The position numbers were made by a program, and so were the translations under genes. The notes under the pieces were generated by a model. It did not search any database. It was not told the origin of the DNA and was given only the letters and a program-made list of their open reading frames with translations. From Laccaria trichodermophora (lineage: Eukaryota > Basidiomycota > Agaricomycetes > Agaricales > Hydnangiaceae), in contig JACTVC010000012.1 of NCBI GenBank assembly GCA_018417955.1, forward strand, positions 1,240,001-1,304,000: 64,000 nt of DNA, read 5' to 3'. The stretch's first letter is position 1, and each line of letters opens with the position of its first letter. Of this stretch, positions 31,312 to 43,252 are shown piece after piece.

Positions 31312-32040
31312 GAGCGTACGACACGACGATGAGGACCTTGGAGTGGAGAATACTAACGATAATATTTATTGAATTATCTACATAGTATGCTAAGTCAGCG
31401 GGAGGACTTGGCCTGGTGTTTTCCAGACCCTAATCCAAGTCACAATTTGATTGTGATCTGCCAGCGAGATCACACACCCGAATTGTGATCTCCGGCCAAG
31501 TACTTCGCTTAGGGTTCTTTGTTCTGACATGACGTTCCGAAACCAAGAATGATTCCGTCATGATCGACGAGATACATCCAAGATTTGTCCAAGATACATC
31601 CGCAAATCTCTGCCTCGCGGTTTCAACCAAGTTTCAACGCGCTCGCGGAACGTTCCACATAATTGGCTCGACTTTCGATGCTTTGGGCGAGGATTGAGAA
31701 GGTTTTCGTCAATGTTTCGAACAGTAAACCGCAGCCACGGACAGTTTGGACCGAGTTCGTCACGTCCCTTTCAAACCTGAGCGTGACCGTTGAAACGTTG
31801 AGCTGCCTTGAGGGAGAGCATCAGACGTCGTAGATATGATATGTCTACGCGTCAATGTGAAAATAAGAGTGTTCTTTGCAGAGTATTCTTTGTACTCGCC
31901 TGTCGTTGAAAGGCAGCGGAGGACGCGTCGACGCGTCGATGTCAGGAGCCGTGAGAAGTTGAGGTAGTTAGCCGCCAAGGGCAGCCTAGTTTAGTCTCAT
32001 CCATGGTGGGACTTTTCACGACATTTCCATCTTCTCTCTC
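31312..32040. promoter_or_regulatory. Divergent intergenic region with ACGCGT boxes
   Basis: 729 bp between the start of the recombinase gene and that of the Skn1-like gene. Three ACGCGT boxes lie at 31847-31852, 31923-31928 and 31931-31936. The last two form a 14-bp perfect palindrome (31923-31936), 105 bp before the Skn1-like ATG. ACGCGT is the MluI cell-cycle box bound by Mbp1-type factors in yeasts. Near 31438-31495 an ATCACA/TGTGAT patch recalls the one at 14485-14730. A short frame at 31760-31978 (minus) is not supported. Confidence 0.45.
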
Positions 32041-34418
32041 ATGTCCCGCCCTTCCCGCCGACAAGTTCAGCAGCAGCAACCTCCACCTCAGCAGTATGCG
32101 GCAGTCCCACAAAGCCCTTCTCGCGTACCAGGTGGTTCAGCCACATCCCACACCAGCCACCACCACTACACTACCCCACATCCGAGTGGTCCACGTCCTG
32201 TGCGGACATCGTCGGCCAGCAGCAGTAGACAAGGTCATAGAACATCAGGAAGAGGTGCCATGGTCATGGGTGTTGCAAGTGGGGCTATAGGGTCGGGTTA
32301 TGGACCATATTCAGTACGTTGTGCGCTCTGCTTTTGTCCTTAAACATACTGACCTCTCTCCGCAGTACAATCCGAATCAAGGCAGGGATAATGGAGTTTA
32401 CGCCAACTCAAGATTTAGTGCTACGCCCTCGGAAAACTCTGTCGCAACGCCGCCACAGCATGAGCAACGGGCTCCACCCGCCGCTCCTACAACAACGTTG
32501 CCTCAATATATGTGGGACAAAGACCCTGATCTCGACGATGCTCTGCATAACCCCGATCAAAGTCGAGACCGGAATTTTACCCTGTTTTCGCTACGGGGTT
32601 GGGTAAACGCCATAGCAATCGTCGTTCTCATAGCGGGCCTTGTTACCCTCTTCGTTGGATATCCCGTCATCAATTATTACAGCCATCTTCCATCTGCTAT
32701 CAAAGGCTATAATTTGGGCGGAATTAACGGGACAGGACAAATTCCCGATCTTCCCAACCTTCCAGGACTGATCGACCCCGACACACCAGCATCAGCCATG
32801 ACTCGTACAGGTTCAGACGGCAAGACATACAACCTTGTGTTTAGTGACGAGTTTAATACGGATGGCCGCACGTTTTATCCGGGAGAAGATCCTTTTTGGG
32901 AAGCAGTCGATTTACATTATTGGTGAGCGCTGGACACGTTGACCGGGTGTGTGTTTTTCTCATTCCCGATAGGCCAACAGGTGACCTTGAATGGTATGAC
33001 CCAGGTGTAGGCTCTACTCTTTTTTGACAGGATCGACTCTCCCTCACTTATTTGCACTTAGGCTGTTACGACGAAAGATGGGAAGCTGGTCATCACCTTA
33101 CAGGAAGTAAAGAACCACGACCTTAATTTTATGAGCGGTAAGTCCGCCCACCCACTGGTACTGCTCACCAGTTGATCTCGTGTCAGGCATGTTAACGTCT
33201 TGGAATAAGCTATGTTTTAATACTGGCTATGTAGAGGTGTCAATCAGTATGCCTGGGTCCCCAACTGCTCCAGGGTTATGGCCAGGTAAGGCTTTATTTC
33301 ACGCTGCCGATTAAAAACAGAGCCAACGAAACTATCTTGCAGGTGCCTGGACACTGGGAAATCTGGTTTGTCCTGCCATCTGTTTCTCAAATCCTAATAC
33401 TCAACTGTTTTTTTCTAGGGAAGGGCGGGATACGGCGCGACTACCGAAGGAATGTGGCCTTACAGTTATGATTCTTGCGATCTTGGTACCTTCATCAACC
33501 AAACCAGCAAGACTGGCGTACCCGCAGCAGCTGCGACCGGCGGTGCCGGAGGTTCGCAACTAAGCGGACTTCCTGGACAGCGTTTATCTGCGTGTACATG
33601 CCCAGGCTCTGACCACCCCGGTCCGAAGTATAACGTCGGAAGGGGTGTTCCCGAAGTCGACATCATTGAAACCCAGATAGACGTTAGCCGCTTTGTGGGC
33701 CAGGTTTCCCAAAGTTATCAATGCGCTCCCTACAATTACCAATATAATTTCGACGGAACCTCGCCAGCAACGACTATCTACGACAGTTCTGTCACGACAC
33801 TTAACTCTTACAAGGGTGGTCCACTCCAGCAGGCGGTTTCGGCCCTGACAGACATCAGTTCATCGGCCTACGGTGGAAACGGCTACGCAACGTATGGCTA
33901 TGAGCTTTGGGCGGACCCGAACCACAGGAGTAACAGTTATATTACGTGGTACAGTAATGGGAAGCCTAGTTGGCAAATCACATCTGCGACAGTAGGGCCC
34001 GACTCAACTTCTCAAGTGAGTCAGAGACTTATCCCGGAGGAACCCATGGTGAGATTCAGTTGTCTTTTTTGGGGGGACTGGGACTGAAGCATTGGGATAT
34101 GCAGTACCTTATTCTCAATCTCGGCCTTTCCCCGTCGTTCCAAAAGCAAGATTTCAAGCATCTGGTATTTCCCAGCCAAATGTTTGTTGATTATGTCCGC
34201 ATATATCAACGGCAAGGAATTCAGAACGGAATCACCTGTGACCCTTCGAACCGCCCCACAGCAAAGTATATCTCACAGTAAGTGGATCGTTTAGTGGCGT
34301 TATGTATTGTCTTGACGAATCTTCTAGGCACCTAACGGCATACAGTAATCCCAATCTCACGACATGGGGAGCAGCGAACTTTTCTTTCCCAAGAAATTCC
34401 CTTTACGATGGCTGCTAA
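32041..34418 (+). CDS. SKN1: Skn1/Kre6-family GH16 protein, beta-1,6-glucan synthesis
   Basis: Exons 32041-32313, 32366-32922, 32973-33006, 33062-33137, 33187-33285, 33343-33365, 33419-34048, 34105-34277 and 34328-34418 join to 651 residues. This is a type II membrane protein: a cytosolic Gln/Pro/Ser-rich tail, then one transmembrane segment ([20 protein letters not shown], about residue 170-190), then a luminal GH16-like domain. Family motifs are [73 protein letters not shown] (the GH16 ExDxxE-like catalytic region) and [13 protein letters not shown]. Kre6/Skn1 proteins act in the Golgi or at the plasma membrane in assembly of wall beta-1,6-glucan. Kre6 and Skn1 cannot be told apart here. 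Confidence 0.95.
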
Positions 34419-34863
34419 TTATCACGACTCACGACCACCACACGACTACGACTACCATCATGATCCAGCCAAGCTGGCCATGCCTCAGACCTTGTCTCAA
34501 ATACCTTGGGAAAAACTTTGTTATTGTAGCTCACGCACCACAGTCTGCTATCCGCTCCTGCATAGCCCTTCATACATTATCATCCGGCACGCACAGTTTT
34601 TTTTTATCAGCTTTGGACTATTTATTATCTATCTTCTGGGGGACTAGGGTTATACTTTTTTCTTCATCGCAGTTTTTTATATCCCGAGCATTATATAGAC
34701 ATTGATTGGAAGGACGTCAGTGTTGAGGGGAGCAGAGTACTTGATTGTACATATATCTGTAATGTATGACCCACTCATTGACCAATACTGATAATGAGCT
34801 GCCATTTCGGGTCGTGCCGACCGCCCCTTGCATGTCTTCACACCTTTTGCAACGACCTCACTC
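34419..34863. other. Intergenic, no gene seen
   Basis: 445 bp between two plus-strand genes. It has an ACGACTACGAC-type low-complexity stretch at 34425-34465 (part of the SKN1 3' UTR) and T-rich runs at 34590-34680. Nothing else is supported. Confidence 0.4.
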
Positions 34864-37800
34864 ATGACAACCAAAACTGAACGTTCGGAGATCAAAGGGC
34901 TTCACGGAATAGAATCCTCCTCGAGATCGTCGTACAACAACAATTACCGAGACGCGTCGAACGGGGCTCCAGTGTAAGTGCTGCTCTTCTATGCAGAAGC
35001 GCTGCTCGAACAAATCAACATTTTCGTCAGATGGAAGAAAAACCCTACTCTTATCCAAACACCTGTGAATGATGTGAGTTTGAGGGTATCATTACCTGCC
35101 TTGATTCTCAGCACCTTCTGTAGAGGAGTAGACAACAGACGTCGGCCGCTCAAGTGCTTAGTCAAGGAGGGAACCCCAGGGGGGGTGGCTACACCAAAGC
35201 AGTGGGGAATACGACGTCACGTAGAACAATGACGGCGTGTCCACCTCGAAAGAAGATGAAAATCGACGAAGATACCACATTCGGGGGGAATGTTCGGCGG
35301 AAACAACCTAAAGGTAAGCCTTTGCATATATTTTTCTTGTTCGCAATCTGTTTAACATTTCTGTTACACTGTCGCGTAGCGGAGCGCCCCGTGTTGGCCC
35401 CAGAAATTATTGAAGTCGACGACGAAGACCTCCATGACTCCTCGCACCCTTCTACAGATGATATGCTCCTGCGTTCTCCCAGCACGTCAGGACTTCGTTC
35501 TACGATCCAGAATCACGACACCCATTCATATAATCACGCTGAGTCCAGCCGCGTCTCGATGTCACGACCACCACGCTCGGGGAATGGTGTTGTACCAGAT
35601 GGGAAGGATACGGAATGGTTAGAACGCAAGATAGACCCACGAGACGACGACCCCATTGCCCTATTTTCAGACGAGGAAACGAACCTACCCAAAGGGAAGG
35701 TGAAAAGTATTGTCAACACGATTGAAGCCAAGTCAATACCTCAAATTGATTTGCGAAAGGTAAAATCACATATGAAACCAAGAACTCAGTTGAAAGTTAT
35801 GGTGCGTAAAAGAACTTCCTTTGGTGCTGGTATTTCTCCTAACAAAGACTTCCTATTTTCAGAATTCGGAATCGACCACCTCACGCGACCAGATAGCGAC
35901 ATCGTCAACAAATTTCTTCAATCGCAAGGATTCCAAACAAACCAGGGCCACTCCAAGAACTTTGCCCGTCAAGGAATTCTTCATTGGCACTAAGCTTTGG
36001 GACGATAAACCCTCCGTTTTATCCTGGACAACAACAGACTGTATCGACATTTCGCATGGCGGAATACCACAGCTTAAAGCTTTTGATGTTCGAAGCAATT
36101 GCAGTTCAGTGACCGTACGTCGCGTTCACATCCGCCGAACAACGTCTCATATCACACACAGTATACAGTGAAGTCAACTCCGTTCTCTGGAAATGAAGCT
36201 CCAGTCGTCAAACTGGATACCTTCAACGCGTTGAAACGGATCAATCACAAAGCTGGCGACGCATTCAAATCAGGCATGTATAATTTCACCATAGATTGGC
36301 TTTCGCTCACCTGAAACCCGCTAGGAGCACCGTTTTCGGGATCTATCGTTGTTAAGTTTGATACCAGCCACCCCGACTGGGCGCCGTCTTCATATCAAGC
36401 CTTCACTCAATGGTTGAGCAAACATATAAACAAATCTGAGAAATTATCGTGGGTAATATTTCTACGTTGTCCGTGACTGATGCTGGAACACAATCAACTA
36501 TAAGGGGACAAAAACCAACTGACTCAGTATGGGAACAGCAATCCAATCACAGTGGTCTATTTTTTAGGCCTACCGGTTCAAGAAAAACCAGTAACGCGAC
36601 AAGAAAAGCCGTTGCGACCACTTCTAAGAAGCGTGCAGCGCCAGATGAGTTTGCTAGCGAAGACGAGTTTGCTACACCGCCGCGGGCAGTGGAATCCAGG
36701 GCAGCTTCACGGACATCTCGTCGCCCAACTACACCTATTGAAATTGCTTCTCCACCTGGGTCGGTGCACATTTTTGCTCCAGTCATTGTTTCGTGCTCAT
36801 CTTTTCATAAAGCAATGTGGTCGAAGTCTCAGAAGCAGGGCCTTCAAATTTACGTCGCTCAACGCGGCGTTCTACAGCTGCTGCGCAGGCTCCGCAAGTT
36901 GATCCAGATGAAGTGTATGCAATCTTTTCATTTCACTCATTCCAGCTCACATTATCTCAAGTATCCTCGTCTATCCTCATGGCGTTCCTGGCGCCGTCAA
37001 TATCACCAACGCCGACATGGGACGTTTAGATCCAGGGGAGTTCCTTAACGATACCCTGATTGAATTTGGATTGAAGTGGGTTTATCCTTCGGATTTTGAC
37101 GCACCGTGATAACCCCCTTGCATAGGCTCTGGCTGAAAGAGTTGGAGGACGCCGATCCCGAACTAGCAAAACAAATTCATGTCTTCAGTTCTTTCTTTTA
37201 CAAGAAGTTGAACAAGAAAAAGTATGTGTCGGTCCTTACGTTGTTAGACACGCAGTGACGATCTTGTCAGCTTCCAAGAAGGTTACAACAGTGTTCGTAA
37301 ATGGACCTCGAGGTTTGATTTGTTTCAAAAGAAATACATCATCGTGCCAATCAATGAAAAGTTCGTGGCTAACTTTTCGCAAACTCAAATACTAATTCTT
37401 GCGCCAGTCTCCATTGGTACTTCGCCATCATCTACGAACCCGAGCACGTGCTCCTATCGCCTGCAGCTCAGCGTCAAACAAGGAGCCACTCAGCTCCAAA
37501 ACCTCTTAGTAAAACCGTGGAAACGATCCCTAATCGGAGCAACTCCCCTATAGCGGACGGTGATGGCCAGAGAGGGCAGACTATGAGTGAGACTGAAGTT
37601 GAGGAGGGCCTACATGACTTTCAAAGTTCCTGTTCAATAACAGCCACCAGCGGGGACTCTTCGACGACTACAACAACTCCCAGGGAAGAACAATCCACGA
37701 CAGCAACTATCCAGGGCGCAAATCGCGAAACCCCCTCCTCCGATGTAATTGACATCGAGATGGACAACCCTCTTGTCGAAGAAGTCACAGATGGTATGGA

Positions 37801-38765
37801 TCATACGCCAAGTTCCTCGAAAGCCCGCTCTCCTTCCCCCATGAAAGAAGACGACTCCCGACAACCAACCTCTGACAGGGAAATTGAGGATGTCCAAGAT
37901 GCCCCAGGTTCCAATGGTGGTTTCAACTTCCCACCCAGGGACGTCTCGGCGTACTTTCCAGGAATTGCGCCAAGCAAGTTCTATGCGTCATCGAAGAATG
38001 TTAAGGATAAACCGAAAGAGATTGATCTTGTTCCGATGGAAATACATGACGATGCTGAAGAACTGTCCGAATCTTCGGCTGGACAACCACAGTAAGAAAA
38101 GCTCATCAACTTCATGGTTTGATTTATGTTGTTATCCCAGGACATATATAATCACTCTGGATTCTCTGGGTGGCCCTCACAAGCAAGCGGTAAATCAACT
38201 CGCCAAATATCTGAAACTAGAGGCCAAAGACAAGAAAGGCATTGACCAGCCTAGCAGTGCTACTGGCCTCGTAGCTGCAGTGGGTACCAACCAATATGCT
38301 CTGCAGTGGTGCGCTGACATCGGCGAAGGTTCCTACACAACCAAACTTCTGTGACTGTGGCGTGTATCTACTGCACCTAGCGCAAACATTCATGAAAAAC
38401 CCGCAACATTATTTCCAAATGACCCTTGTACGCTTTTCTTTGTTTATACCTCGCGTCGCTCATGCGCGTTGCCATAGGCGTCCTCTAACAAGAAGGCTGC
38501 GCATTCTGCACGTCGACTCGACTGGAATGATTCTGAAGTCGGCCAGTTCCGTGAAAATATGACCCGTCGCATTCGGGAGTTGTCTGGGGAGTGGAAACAA
38601 CTGAAGGAGGAAGTTCGCAAAAAGGAAGCAGAGCAAGGCAAAGGCGACGCAGAAGCTGCTTCAGAGTCCGACTCGGAGGTCGATATCGTTGAGGTGGAGA
38701 CAATTCCTCCGAGAGTTCGGCCTCGAACAGCTCGACATGGACCGGCAGCCCGAGTGAGAGGATGA
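34864..38765 (+). CDS. ULP2: Ulp2/SENP6-7-like SUMO protease (C48)
   Basis: Multi-exon gene. The probable start is ATG 34864 (MTTKTERSEIKGLHGIESSS); the stop is at 38763-38765. The N-terminal ~600 residues are low-complexity with a basic patch (PPRKKMKIDED). The protease domain starts near 37015 with DPGEFLNDTLIEFGLKLWLK. The catalytic triad is visible: His in NLHWYFAIIYEP (37412-37414), Asp in YIITLDSLGG (38160-38162) and Cys in NFCDCGVYLLHL (38356-38358). An approximately 215-residue Ser/Thr/acidic insert (37440-38095) splits the domain between His and Asp, as in SENP6/7 and Ulp2 rather than Ulp1. The C-terminus is a charged coiled coil with a DIVEVE segment that may be a SUMO-interacting motif. 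The role is removal of poly-SUMO chains. Upstream exon limits are approximate. Confidence 0.9.
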
Positions 38766-38982
38766 CGCTGTTAGAAGGTTACTGTATTTACTGTATTAAT
38801 ATCCTTATTTCGCCTTGGGCATTGTGACAAGTACTTATAGATTACTCATATCAACTCCTACTTACTGCATCTGGAATCACATTGTCATATGGTTCCTACT
38901 TTTATCGTGTTCAGGCCCTGAGAAAAGATGCATAGAAGGGGGCTCATGTCGGACACAGTGTCAGAGGCACAGAAGTTGCACT

Positions 38983-41226
38983 TCAAACACCTCCAAGAGA
39001 GTTACAGCCTAGCAGCGACATCCACACAGGCGCAACCCCATCCTCCTCGCATCCAACTTGCATTCCATTGTCCTTCAAGATGTAATACTCTCTTCCAGGT
39101 GTTTGAACGACGGCCAAAGCGGGATGAAGTGCTTTGCCGCCACTTGTCGTAAAGTGGACGCTTTCGACATGATGATGCCTGCGGTGCGATAATATCAGTG
39201 AATCATAGCAAAAAGTGGAGTGATGCGTGTGGCCATTACGCGGGCAGAAATAGATTGATTCTTTGGTGTTTTTGCTGCCGCGGATGTTGCGCTGGCAGAC
39301 CGTCGAACTCTTGCGCCATCTCTGTCGAAGTTAACCATGAACCACTAACGCTGAAATATACAGGGGAGGATTAGAGGTATCAAAAAATGTTTGCTGTTTG
39401 AAGATTTTTTCCCTACCTGTTGCTGACAATGCAAGCGAAAGTATAACACCTGGCGACAACTTCTTTGTAAATTCCTAGTTGTCCTTCATCGCGTATTCTC
39501 GACAACCACAGTTTACTGATTCCCCGGTCGTATTCCTCGTGGTTTGTCCATTGTAAATGCTCAAGCAGTGTCTTAGGGGGTTCCACAAAGTTTTCTAACC
39601 GCTGTGAAATGTAGGTTGACCAGTCAACACGAAGAGAGCTCGATTGACGGGTTGGAGCGAATGACGTTCGAATGGATTCCTCCGGGACTTGGGGAAGACC
39701 AATAACTTCACAGGTAGACTCTAGAACATAAAACAGACTTGTGGATGACGATGAACGGATTTTGATTGACCATATTTCGTTCGGAATAGCCTCTTGTACG
39801 TCCGTGATTGTTCCCCAGTTGTCCGGCAAGTCGCGGCTGTCCTCTTGCCCGATGGAAACGAAAAAGAAAAATCGTGTCATGAGGAATCTGAAATTTCTCG
39901 TGAACAAAATAGCTAAAAACTCGAAACTAATGCTACCTGATTGCGATAACGATCTGTTTATCATGGTCAGGGCTAGACCATAGACGATCCGAGATGGTGG
40001 CCTCTTTCAAAGCTTTTCCGAGGAAAGAGGCGCGATATGCTGTCTTTCTCGCCATGACCTCCTCTTCGCGAGAATAAAGATATGGCCAAAAATTAGTCAT
40101 GTTTGCAGGATGTTGCTTGAACAGTGCGTCCAGTCGACGTCCAGGAAAATATAGCAAAAGATGATGTTTAGCAGCCATGTACGCTTAGCCCCGAAGGTCT
40201 AGTTTAATGCCCCGTTTGGTGAGAATCTGCAAAGTAATTCAACTTACCAGAATATCGGAAGAGACGCGAAACCTGGGCACATAGTTGGAGATCACCCTTT
40301 GAAATCGCACAGAGTGCCAGTGAGAGTGTTGGGACACGTCTCCGTTGTGACACTGAAGGCGGAAGAGAAATAGGATAAAGTTTTAGAAATTGTGGTCTTG
40401 GAAAGTCCAGATGGCTGATAACTGCAGCGGATGTGGAAGTCGGGCGCTTGGGTTGGAGCTGTCCTACTTCAAGAGACCGAGTTGGAGCCGCTTTGACAAC
40501 TTCAGATCGTTGGGGTTTCAATAACAACGGCTTGAAGCGTTTCCCAGGTACACAAGCAGCAGAGACAGAAGTATTTCTTTCTACGAAACTTGTAAGCGCC
40601 AAGCTTTGGGGAGCCACTACGGCGATGACGGTATTCGAAGGCTTCCGGGGTATATCGGGGACCTTGAAGATAGGGTCGACTGAAGTGCGCGAGGACGCAT
40701 TCTTGGCTTTCTTAGAAGGGAGTAGTGGTTCACATAAACTCAAAGGACGTTTCGAAGTGGCCGCCGAGATTCCGCGCCCATCCGAGTCGGCGGAGTCAGT
40801 GAAATGAACGGCAGGTCCCTCAGAGACGGAAATTCGCGCCAGGGTGTCGTGGGCCACGCCCTGAAATGAGGGTAGCGACGCAAGAAGCCTGTCCGCATCA
40901 CTATGGTTGCTTGGGATTGTCGCAATTTCCGATATCACTGGAGCAGCTTTCTTTGCGGCGATAGAGGGATTGTTCGCAGACGTATCAAGAGGTTTTCCAC
41001 AAGGGGATGTTGATGCGATATTCGTGGGTTTCCCGTTTGTAATTGGTGGTACAGCACTAGAAATTGCATCGCAGGTAGTCCCTAGGTTCTGATGGTCAAG
41101 CAGTTTCTGGATGATTGCGTCCTTGGGTAACTTTGAATAGCCAGTGATATGCTGTTCTTTGCAAAGTGCTTTCAACTGTGGTACGGTCAATTTCTTGAGT
41201 GACCCTAAAGAGAGCGGTAAAGACAT
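38983..41226 (-). CDS. SAP-domain protein of unknown function
   Basis: Exons 41226-40248, 40183-39937, 39887-39417, 39350-39240 and 39178-38983 join in frame to 667 residues. An in-frame upstream ATG exists at 41289. The start MSLPLSLGSLKKLTVPQLKA leads straight into a SAP domain, LCKEQHITGYSKLPKDAIIQ, a DNA/RNA-binding helix-extended-loop-helix. The middle is disordered (Ser/Pro/Lys), with a basic LLPSKKAKN that may be a nuclear signal. The C-terminal half is folded and ends with VESVHFTTSGGKALHPALAV and REYYILKDNGMQVG. I do not recognise that half. Nuclear localisation is an inference. Stops are convergent with ULP2 217 bp away. Confidence 0.8.
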
Positions 41227-41466
41227 CTTGAGTGCAGACGGTTGCTTGGATGGGAAGTTGTGGGGAAGGCTGGCAAAAAGATTCATCACGGCAACGGGCC
41301 GGGGTCAATTTCCCAATGTAGATGATGTTCACAGCGCTTTGCCACCTCTTGACCAGCTTGGTGAACCTTGGTCCAAGGCATTGGCTGCTGCCATTGGCAG
41401 ACAGGCTTACTTTTTCACGACTTCCAGATCCGACTTGGGTATCCTCATAAAACGCTACGCTCAGCC
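41227..41466. promoter_or_regulatory. Short divergent promoter, SAP gene / coiled-coil gene
   Basis: 240 bp between two divergent ATGs. No strong known motif is visible. The in-frame ATG at 41289 would shorten it to about 177 bp. Confidence 0.35.
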
Positions 41467-42568
41467 ATGGCCGTCCTCGAAGGGAATGAATCTGACCTCA
41501 TGCAATTGTGGGGTTTAATCACTCAGTTGGGTGAACAGCTCAGTCAGAATCAACACAAGTCGGTTTCACTATATAGCCTGACTGGGAAGATGAAGGTTTG
41601 GTTGTACCCTCAACAAATGTTCAGCTTGCTCAAAGTGTGTTAGGCACAGGCCACCAACGTGAAGACGGGTTTCGTTCTTCGTCGGTGCGTCACCTTTACG
41701 TCCGCGTTTTATGTTTGAGACGAGCAGCGATTGCCGTAGGTTTAACACGGATAAGACAAAAGGTATTCTCTCCCATCTTTAGTTGCGCGAAGTAGTTGAC
41801 GGTGGTCTGTAGAGGAATACGAAATGGAATTGGAACGCATGAACGCCACGATGATGACGGAAAATTTAGGTTTACAACACGACAATAAGCAGCTCAACGC
41901 TCTAATTAAAGATTTTGAGCAAACGCTGGAGACCCTCATGAGTTAAGGATCCAGTTCCATGGCTTTGATTTGTACTACTAACGATAGACTTTTCGTGAAC
42001 AGGTACCTTTCGCAATCGTGCCGTAAGTTAAACATTTTAACCTATTGGATACTGACGCTCACTTCGATTTCAGCGTGACGTCCAAGAACGCGAACTTTCA
42101 TTGATTCGGGAATATGAAAGCAAATTGATAGCACGCGAGGAAGAGCATAGCAAAGCAGAACTGCTCTCCAATACAGCTATCTCTGCATCCATCGCTCACC
42201 TTTCCCATCTGTTGCGGCAACTGCTACGTTCCGTGGGTGGAGAAGATGCTGAATCGCCAGATACCCGCGTCGATGACGACGAAGATCGAGAACCATGGTC
42301 AGCGGTGACTGCTGCTGACTATGCGCTGGAAAGAGATATTGAACTGGCTCGCCTAGAAAAGGAGAACGAAGAGCTGAAGAGAATGATGGGATTGACGCCG
42401 CCACAACCTCGCCGTCCCAGTGCAGACCCCATTCGTTCGAGTTCAGCAATTGAAATTCGACCTGTTGTGGAGGCCGTACGCGCTCCTGGTATGCCGAAGC
42501 CTTTGGGCGTTCTCAACAACAGTTTAGGCCCATTTGGGACTTACAAACGAATGCGTTCTCCAGGATGA
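41467..42568 (+). CDS. Coiled-coil protein resembling SIKE/FGFR1OP2 (STRIPAK-associated)
   Basis: Exons 41467-41595, 41644-41684, 41740-41762, 41813-41941, 42003-42022 and 42074-42568 join to 278 residues. From about residue 60 the protein is a long coiled coil: MTENLGLQHDNKQLNALIKD, FEQTLETLMSTFRNRARDVQ, then REYESKLIAREEE. The pattern of an ENxQLxxLxxxFEQTLExxM block followed by a basic R-x-R-x-R stretch resembles animal SIKE/FGFR1OP2 and fungal SCI1, small coiled-coil partners of striatin complexes. A Pro/Arg-rich tail ends KRMRSPG. The assignment is by pattern only. A generic coiled-coil protein remains possible. Confidence 0.6.
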
Positions 42569-43252
42569 CTGCTTTGATCAGTCTGAGAGAGGTGTGCACA
42601 TATTTCTTTTGTTTTCGGGGTGTTTAAGAATCAGTGTTCACATTGTTTTGATAGATGCATGGTGATGTACTTTGACAAGAACTGAAACCTGTGAGCGTGG
42701 AGGGGAGATCGGTCTGGTCAAGGTCTGGCTACGTCTGGTCAGGTTCTGTGGCAATGAACTTCACAACCAAGCATCAATTTGATGTACCTTCCCAAGCAAA
42801 CCTGGGGAGGTTGTACGCAGTTGAACATGTAGTTGAGCTGTTCATGAGCAGGTTGTACGCAGTTGAATATGTAGTTGAGCTGTTTATGAGCAGGTAGCAC
42901 TTCAAACGTTCATTAGAGAGCATTCAGGGTCTCGGTGCTAACCGATATTGGTGAAGGCACCAAAAATTATGCCCAGGTCATGTGTAATTGAAGTTGAGCA
43001 AGGCGTGCACGTTGTTCTCTGTTCGTTTTTTTTCTTTCTCTCCAGAGCCTCTTGAGGCTGCCTCCCCTATTACCGCGGTGACAACGGGATAATGTCAGGA
43101 GAATCGACTGTGTGGCGTGATGAAAGAGAAGGAACCACGGTCAGTGACCATCACTTGGATTTGAGAATTGCTATCAAAGGACTGCTATCGGGCGCTGCTA
43201 TTTCTAACCTTCTATATTATAGGGCTTGACTCGTATTCCATACCCCACTGAA
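42569..43252. other. Intergenic with a 42-bp tandem duplication
   Basis: 684 bp. At 42809-42892 a 42-bp unit starting GGTTGTACGCAGTTGAA occurs twice in tandem with three base differences or fewer. Upstream at 42707-42740 GGTCTGGTCAGG-like words repeat. T-rich runs at 43020-43040 may belong to the promoter of the next gene. Confidence 0.55.

Noticed and set aside
31760..31978. Short minus-strand frame with a presequence-like start (MAANYLNFSRLL...)
   Set aside because: 72 codons, no homology I recognise, overlapping promoter-like ACGCGT boxes.
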